From: B4-G1 sp964393895
GTDB lineage: Bacteria > Chloroflexota > Anaerolineae > B4-G1
Length of the DNA: 10,125 nucleotides
Assembly: GCA_964393895.1 (NCBI GenBank)
Contig: CAYMWP010000155.1
Coordinates: 1-10,125 of the forward strand
Direction of reading: 5' to 3'
Part shown: positions 6,139 to 10,125 of the stretch, piece by piece
How the letters are laid out: the number at the start of each line of letters is the position of its first letter
Position numbering within the stretch: position 1 is the stretch's first letter
Translations under genes and position numbers: made by a program
Notes under the pieces: generated by a model
The model's database searches: none
Told to the model about the DNA's origin: nothing
What the model saw: the letters and a program-made list of their open reading frames with translations, nothing else

Positions 6139-7178
6139 CAATCTGGCTCGTGACCAGGGTTGATGGTCAACTGATCTAGCTCGCGCACGGTGCAAAAGGG
6201 GAGGTACCCTTGGGCCTGAGATCTGGCATAGGTCTCGTCCACGTGAGCCTGGGTGGTGGCATAGTCTATCGTCAGCACCAGCTTGCCGGCGTCCGCGAAC
6301 AGATCGAGTTGGCTTTCTGTCCAGGCGGTGACGTCCGGAGGCGTCATCACGTCGTCCTCCTCGTAGCCATAGTAGACGCTTTCGTGCCCGATGCCGTCCA
6401 CGCTATCCAGGTAGGCGGGTATCATGTCCGCCAGTTCCGGCGCGTTCTGGGGAAAGATGTAAAAATCGGGGTCGCGGGCGCGGGCGTGAGCGCGGATGGC
6501 GGCCACAAAGTCGGCCATCTCCTGGGCGGCGGTGGCGCGGCCCTGACAGGCATAGTACTCGTAGGCGTCAATGATGTCCAGGTACGCGCCGTCGAATCCC
6601 GCGTCCAGCAATCGGTCGGTATAGCCAAAGATGATGGCCTGCCAGGCCGGGTCCCAGTAGCGGACTTTGTAGTTGCCCGCCCAGTCGGGGTTCTCCTCGT
6701 CCAGCCAGGCGGGGTTTCCCGGCGTCCAACCCGCCTGCCAGTAGAAGCGATAGTCCTCGGCCTCGCCGATGCTCATGTAGGCCAGCACGATCTTGTCGCC
6801 GCCGGGGGAGTGTTTGAGGGCCTCGACCTGCGCGGCGGTGAACTCGGTCGCCTCGCTGCCGTCGGCGGCATAGTCCATCACCACCAGGTCGTAGGCGGTG
6901 GCGCCGATTTCGGTCAGATCCAGGTTTTGGAGCTGGTACAAAAAGTCGTTCACCTGGCCAAGTGACGAAAAATTACTGAGGACGAGCGGCAGGTAGACAG
7001 AGGCGGTAAGCTCGGCCGTGAGCGTCAAGGTCTGATCGGCGGGGCCCGCGACACCAGCGCGAGATGGGGATGGCTCACCGTCCACGCCGGCCAGGCCGAG
7101 GCTGCAGGCCAGGAATAATCCCGCCAGGATAAAAGACAACGGCAGACAGACTATCACAGGGGCACTTTTAGAGTTCAT
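6138..7178 (-). CDS. Exported GH114-like glycosidase (endo-alpha-1,4-polygalactosaminidase family)
   Basis: 346 residues in one catalytic domain. The signal peptide (about 8-24) ends at LFLAC, with Cys25 a possible lipid anchor, then comes a Pro/Ser/Thr-rich linker with VYLPLVLSN (61-69). The GH114/TM1410 barrel covers about 76-335: FLYQLQN (79-85), LAYMSIGEAEDYR (132-144), GNYKVRYWDPAWQ (168-180), GFDGAYLDIIDAY (194-206), FPQNAPELAD (242-251) and GHESVYY (264-270). The acidic residues in GEAED, AYLD and GHE are the likely catalytic or binding groups. The expected role is endo-cleavage of an alpha-1,4-galactosamine-rich polysaccharide outside the cell. It is a paralogue of the C-terminal domain of the next gene. 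It starts 8 nt after the previous stop and has no clear ribosome binding site, so it probably depends on translational coupling. Confidence 0.83.
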   Translation of the reverse strand: MNSKSAPVIVCLPLSFILAGLFLACSLGLAGVDGEPSPSRAGVAGPADQTLTLTAELTASVYLPLVLSNFSSLGQVNDFLYQLQNLDLTEIGATAYDLVVMDYAADGSEATEFTAAQVEALKHSPGGDKIVLAYMSIGEAEDYRFYWQAGWTPGNPAWLDEENPDWAGNYKVRYWDPAWQAIIFGYTDRLLDAGFDGAYLDIIDAYEYYACQGRATAAQEMADFVAAIRAHARARDPDFYIFPQNAPELADMIPAYLDSVDGIGHESVYYGYEEDDVMTPPDVTAWTESQLDLFADAGKLVLTIDYATTQAHVDETYARSQAQGYLPFCTVRELDQLTINPGHEPD

Positions 7179-7186
7179 GCTTGCGC

Positions 7187-8251
7187 TCAGGGATTCTGTG
7201 CTTGACCAGAGTCTGGATCCACCATCAGCGACGACTCGTCCACCGCTTCGAAATCCGACCCGTGGACAGTGTGCAGTTCGTGGAGCGCGTCGTTGTCCCA
7301 GCGCTCGTCCGGCGCGCCAGAGATGAACCAGGAGGAGCCGTTGTCGGCCAGGATCATGCCATAGGTCTTGAGCGCCTGGAGGATGACTTGCACCTCGGGC
7401 GAGAATCCGGAAACGTCGAAGCCGGACTTGAGGCGAAAGCGCTGGCCCATGGGCGGGTATTGCAGCCCGGTGAGGCTCGAGGCGTCGTGGCGGGCGGGCC
7501 AGACGTGCGCGTCGCGGGTCTGCGGCGCGGTGAAGCGGATGGCGTGGCGAATCTCGCCCGCGGCTACCTCGTCGTAGCGAATCAAGCCCGGCAGGATGGG
7601 CAGGCCGGCGGCGTCGGCCGAGGTCCAGCCGTCCTTGCGGAGGGCGTGGGAGCTCAGGTCAAAGGTGGCGCCGGAGCCGGCGCGCCAACTGCTCCCGCCG
7701 TCCTGCGGCCAGGCGTCGAACAGTTCGTAGAGGATGCAGTTGTCGCGCTCCAGCACCAGGACGTGCCGGTCACCGCTGCTGCCTGAGCCGCCCTCGATGG
7801 GCGCGTCGGGGGGGATGGGGTAGGGGCCGGGGTCGCTCTCGTCGTCGTACTCGAAGGTGACGGGTACGTTTGGCTGGCTGGAATCCACGTCCACGTAGGG
7901 GATGCCGATGGGGCCGCCTTCCCATTCGCCGGAGCCAAAGTCGGCGTGGACGTGGGCGTCGGCCCCGATGGTGGCGACGTAGGCGGCCGAGTTTGCGTCC
8001 ACGGGTAACGTGTCCACCGGCGTGTTCCACACATTGTCGGCGGGAAAGACGTCGCATCCCGCCACCTGGGGGGCGCCGGGGGATTTGGTGATCAGTGGCA
8101 GGTATGCGGCAGGGGTCAAGTCTGCGTCGTCGAGTGGTGGCGCAGTTATCTGTCCGTCGTCCGGAGAAGCAGACGATGGGATGCCGCAGGTCAACAGGCC
8201 GGCCAAGGTGGTCAGCAAGATCAAAACTGGATAGATGCTCCGAATTTTCAT
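7187..8251 (-). CDS. Conserved exported protein of unknown function
   Basis: 354 residues. A signal peptide (about 4-21) ends at LLTC, followed by an acidic linker with AYLPLITK (49-56). The rest is one globular domain with many fixed-looking motifs: CDVFPADNVWNTPV (66-79), HADFGSG (102-108), GIPYVDV (116-122), a SDPGPYPIPPDAPIEGG run (139-155), DRHVLVLERDNC (161-172), GWTSADAAGLPILPGL (208-223), RHAIRFT (235-241), VWPARH (250-255), ADNGSSWFISGAPDERW (302-318). I recognise this pattern as a family of exported proteins from soil actinobacteria and similar bacteria, but know no function. The His, Asp and Trp-rich motifs suggest a binding or catalytic site. ATG 8251 has GAGGTGG just upstream; an in-frame GTG at 8257 is less likely. 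Position in a GH114 operon suggests work on the same polysaccharide. Confidence 0.75.
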   Translation of the reverse strand: MKIRSIYPVLILLTTLAGLLTCGIPSSASPDDGQITAPPLDDADLTPAAYLPLITKSPGAPQVAGCDVFPADNVWNTPVDTLPVDANSAAYVATIGADAHVHADFGSGEWEGGPIGIPYVDVDSSQPNVPVTFEYDDESDPGPYPIPPDAPIEGGSGSSGDRHVLVLERDNCILYELFDAWPQDGGSSWRAGSGATFDLSSHALRKDGWTSADAAGLPILPGLIRYDEVAAGEIRHAIRFTAPQTRDAHVWPARHDASSLTGLQYPPMGQRFRLKSGFDVSGFSPEVQVILQALKTYGMILADNGSSWFISGAPDERWDNDALHELHTVHGSDFEAVDESSLMVDPDSGQAQNP

Positions 8252-8268
8252 TTCCACCTCATCATCTT

Positions 8269-9702
8269 TTACGGTAGCCGCTCGGGCCAGTCCGGCGGCA
8301 GTGCAATCACGAACATTTCTACCTCGCCCGTGTCAAGGCGACCCCAGTTGGTCGTAAAGAGGACGCGCGTCAGGTCGAGGTTGGCGCTGGCGTGCGGTTC
8401 GGCCCAGTAATAGTGCTCTACGGGCTGGTTTTCGTCCACCAGCGAATGGGTATGCGCCAGCCGCACCACGCGCCCGCCCGCTTCTAGTTCGACCAGAAAG
8501 ACCTGATCGTCCATCCAGGTATGGACGGCTGTATCGTCGTCGTGGGTAGAGACCACGGCCCAGCCGGGCCGGTCGAAGGCCAGTCCCGAAAAGTGCAGGC
8601 CTGTGCTAGTGTGGCTGAAATCTATTTCCCAGAGCGGCGTCACCGCGCCGCTTCCCAGGTCGAGCATGGATATGTGGTCGGTGTCAATGTCCTGGTAGAT
8701 GATCACCTCGCGTCCCTGGGCGTCCAGAGCCGGATCGTAGTGCCCGATGATGCGCAGCAGGCTGCGCCCGTTGGTCAGATCGCGGTCGTAGACCATCAGG
8801 CCGCAGGGACGCGCGTCGTCGCCCAACTGCCCGTGCTCACAGTAGCGGTCGAAGGAAGCGATAAAGTAGGTGCCCGACGGGCTCATGGTGACGTGGTCAA
8901 TGCCGTCCTCCACGCCAGGCACACCGCGCATATCGCGGATAGTAACTTGATCCGTGTGCCGGTCGTACACCACAAAGGCGACGGTGTTCCATTCTTCGTT
9001 CTGTGCCAGCAGGCCCCAGTAACGGCGGTCGCGCGAGGGGCTGCCCTCGTAGCGCGTCCACACGGCCGCCAGGTTCTGGCCGGGAAAGTCGGCGGCAAAG
9101 TCGTGGATCTCGGCCCGCTCTGCGGTCTGCACGTTGTAGGACATCAACCGGGTCTCGTCCGAATAGTAGAGTGCGCTCGGATCGTCCGCGTCCCAGCGTG
9201 GCTCCACTTCGAGGGGCAGTTGGCCCAGAGGCGAGAGTGTCTGGGCGTCGTACAAGTACCACGTGCCCTCGGTGCCGTGCACCAGCAAGCGGCTGCCGTC
9301 GGCGTTGAAGGATTGCACGCGCGCGTATTCGTTCGCCATCCCAGGCGATGGGTCGTCGGGAGAGGGGTCGTTGGCCCGGTCGGTGACGCGCGCCAGGCAG
9401 GTGCCAAAGGTGGGATCGCTGAACCACTGGCGAGGGGCAGGCTCGACCAGGTCGGGCATGGGATAGACCTCCTTCGTGCCAGTGACAGGGGCAAAGTCAG
9501 GCGAGTAGGCTGGGCACCCGTCGCTGGCCGGTGGGGGAGAGGGAGGTGGGGCAGTGGGCCCAGCCGCCGGTCCGGTGGGGGATGGGACGGGGATTGGAGT
9601 TTCTCCGTCTGGGGCGGGTGTGCCGATGTTGCAGGCCAGGAGCAGCCCGGTCACGAGGAGAAGTGTCAGGCAAGCTGTCGTGGATCTGTGGTGGCGGTTC
9701 AT
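8269..9702 (-). CDS. Beta-propeller-like exported lipoprotein
   Basis: 477 residues, first gene of the operon. The signal peptide (about 9-23) ends at LLLAC with Cys24 followed by Asn, a plausible lipid anchor, then a Pro/Thr/Ser-rich spacer (28-60) that would hold the domain off the membrane. From about residue 70 on, repeating strand patterns look like WD40-like/TolB-like propeller blades: FNADGSRLLVHG, WDADDPSALYYSD, MSPSGTYFIASFDRY, LAFDRPGWAVVSTHDD, LDLTRVLFTTNWG. Such lipoproteins bind or cleave glycans or act as scaffolds; oligogalacturonate-lyase-type propellers share this look. No YLPL motif is present, unlike its neighbours. ATG 9702 has AGGAGAG 6 nt upstream (9709-9715). The stop codon is 17 nt from the next start. 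The fold call is by repeat pattern; no enzyme is assigned. Confidence 0.72.
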   Translation of the reverse strand: MNRHHRSTTACLTLLLVTGLLLACNIGTPAPDGETPIPVPSPTGPAAGPTAPPPSPPPASDGCPAYSPDFAPVTGTKEVYPMPDLVEPAPRQWFSDPTFGTCLARVTDRANDPSPDDPSPGMANEYARVQSFNADGSRLLVHGTEGTWYLYDAQTLSPLGQLPLEVEPRWDADDPSALYYSDETRLMSYNVQTAERAEIHDFAADFPGQNLAAVWTRYEGSPSRDRRYWGLLAQNEEWNTVAFVVYDRHTDQVTIRDMRGVPGVEDGIDHVTMSPSGTYFIASFDRYCEHGQLGDDARPCGLMVYDRDLTNGRSLLRIIGHYDPALDAQGREVIIYQDIDTDHISMLDLGSGAVTPLWEIDFSHTSTGLHFSGLAFDRPGWAVVSTHDDDTAVHTWMDDQVFLVELEAGGRVVRLAHTHSLVDENQPVEHYYWAEPHASANLDLTRVLFTTNWGRLDTGEVEMFVIALPPDWPERLP

Positions 9703-9738
9703 TTTTCACTCTCCTAACCCCAAAGTCACACCGCTCTT

Positions 9739-9766
9739 GTTATAGGGTGGCTCAATTTTTCAACAG
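9739..9766 (-). promoter_or_regulatory. Candidate operon promoter
   Basis: On the minus strand TATAAC (9744-9739) could be a -10 box; 16 bases further upstream stands CTGTTG (9766-9761) as a poor -35, and an overlapping TTGAAA (9763-9758) is a better -35 but too close (13 bases). It is the only reasonable candidate near the first gene of the operon, about 37 nt before its ATG. Confidence 0.3.
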
Positions 9767-10035
9767 TGGTTGCGCCCCAATCGGTTCTCCCTGCGCAGAG
9801 CCGCACCGGGGGCTGATTCTCAGCTATACTTGCCACGGCCACAATCTTTCATTTTGGTTCGACTGAATAACGACCAGAAAGTAGAGCAATTATACCTCAA
9901 AACACGCGCTTTTAGCACAAATTCCCCGCATGCAATGGCGCAAAACTCGCTATACCGGGAGCACTTGATTTGGGCGGCGGTAGCAGGATAACCTCGGATG
10001 TTGGAAATACACGATTACGAGTGCTGCTTCAGACG

Positions 10036-10073
10036 CATCACGTGTCTTTTTGACCCGCGAGGGCGACGTGATG
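10036..10073. repeat. 8-bp inverted repeat
   Basis: CATCACGT (10036-10043) and ACGTGATG (10066-10073) enclose 22 bases that include TTTTTGACC. Each arm is flanked on its outer side by an AGAC or GTCT-like sequence, so the symmetry is slightly longer with one 2-base offset. It could be a hairpin or a protein site; chance is possible. Confidence 0.3.
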
Positions 10074-10100
10074 TCTCTTCTCAAAAAGTTGGGGGAAAAG

Positions 10101-10125
10101 TAGGGCGGAATGCCATTCCGCCTTA
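10101..10125. repeat. REP-like palindrome at the window end
   Basis: GGCGGAATG (10104-10112), a single C, and CATTCCGCC (10114-10122) form a perfect 9-base palindrome. TAG and TTA extend it to 12 positions with one G/T pair. A GTAGG start and near-symmetrical arms resemble the repeat at 98-124 although the arm sequences differ. It reaches the end of the window, so it may be one tip of a longer element. Confidence 0.6.

Larger units (their letters stand above)
9703..10125. other. Intergenic stretch upstream of the operon
   Basis: I find no gene on either strand in these 420 bases. Base composition is clearly more AT-rich from about 9830 to 9950. The operon promoter should lie at its left edge (see 9739-9766). 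Two inverted repeats lie near the right end (10036-10073 and 10101-10125). Confidence 0.55.

Noticed and set aside
8521..9717. Long plus-strand frame of 398 codons
   Set aside because: It is the shadow of the beta-propeller lipoprotein gene, again Val/Gly/Arg-rich without motifs.
1..10125. CRISPR array or phage defence system
   Set aside because: No regularly spaced direct repeats and no Cas, nuclease or toxin-antitoxin motifs were seen.

Overview
The window looks like a chromosomal piece of a GC-rich bacterium of the Chloroflexi (Anaerolineae-like) type. This is an inference from secreted proteins that carry a short YLPL linker motif behind the signal peptide, from the palindromic intergenic repeats, and from the general gene style. 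No rRNA or marker gene is present to fix the taxonomy.

Left part (1-1450): a gene-poor stretch with two repeat structures (a 9-bp-arm palindrome at 101-121 and a degenerate CTCTGCG-type inverted repeat near 208-279) and one weak small frame. A single-domain protoglobin-like protein (596-1177, +) follows; its alignment position for the heme-binding histidine is a leucine. Next come a likely terminator and a tRNA-Glu(UUC) gene with encoded CCA and a good promoter.

Middle part (1450-3700): a compact 121-bp MITE with perfect 17-bp terminal inverted repeats and a perfect 9-bp target duplication (1625-1763), a Nudix hydrolase of the ADP-ribose pyrophosphatase type (1823-2389, -), a two-helix membrane protein of unknown function (2531-3139, +) behind a strong sigma70-like promoter, and the remains of an internally deleted sensor histidine kinase (3157-3511, -).

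Right part (3705-9702, -): four closely spaced genes for exported proteins, apparently one operon read right to left. They are a beta-propeller-like lipoprotein, a conserved exported protein of unknown function, a GH114-type (endo-alpha-1,4-polygalactosaminidase-like) protein, and an 806-residue GH5-like plus GH114-like two-domain glycosidase. Gaps are 8-17 nt, and one AGGAGG overlaps the upstream stop codon, so translational coupling is likely. Two GH114 modules side by side suggest a surface system for cleaving a galactosamine-rich polysaccharide, either the cell's own matrix or that of a neighbour. All four signal peptides end at a cysteine in an unusual [ILF]-L-[SAT]-C setting, and three of the four proteins then show the YLPL linker. 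The last 420 bases hold no convincing gene and end in a second palindrome that resembles the one at 101-121.
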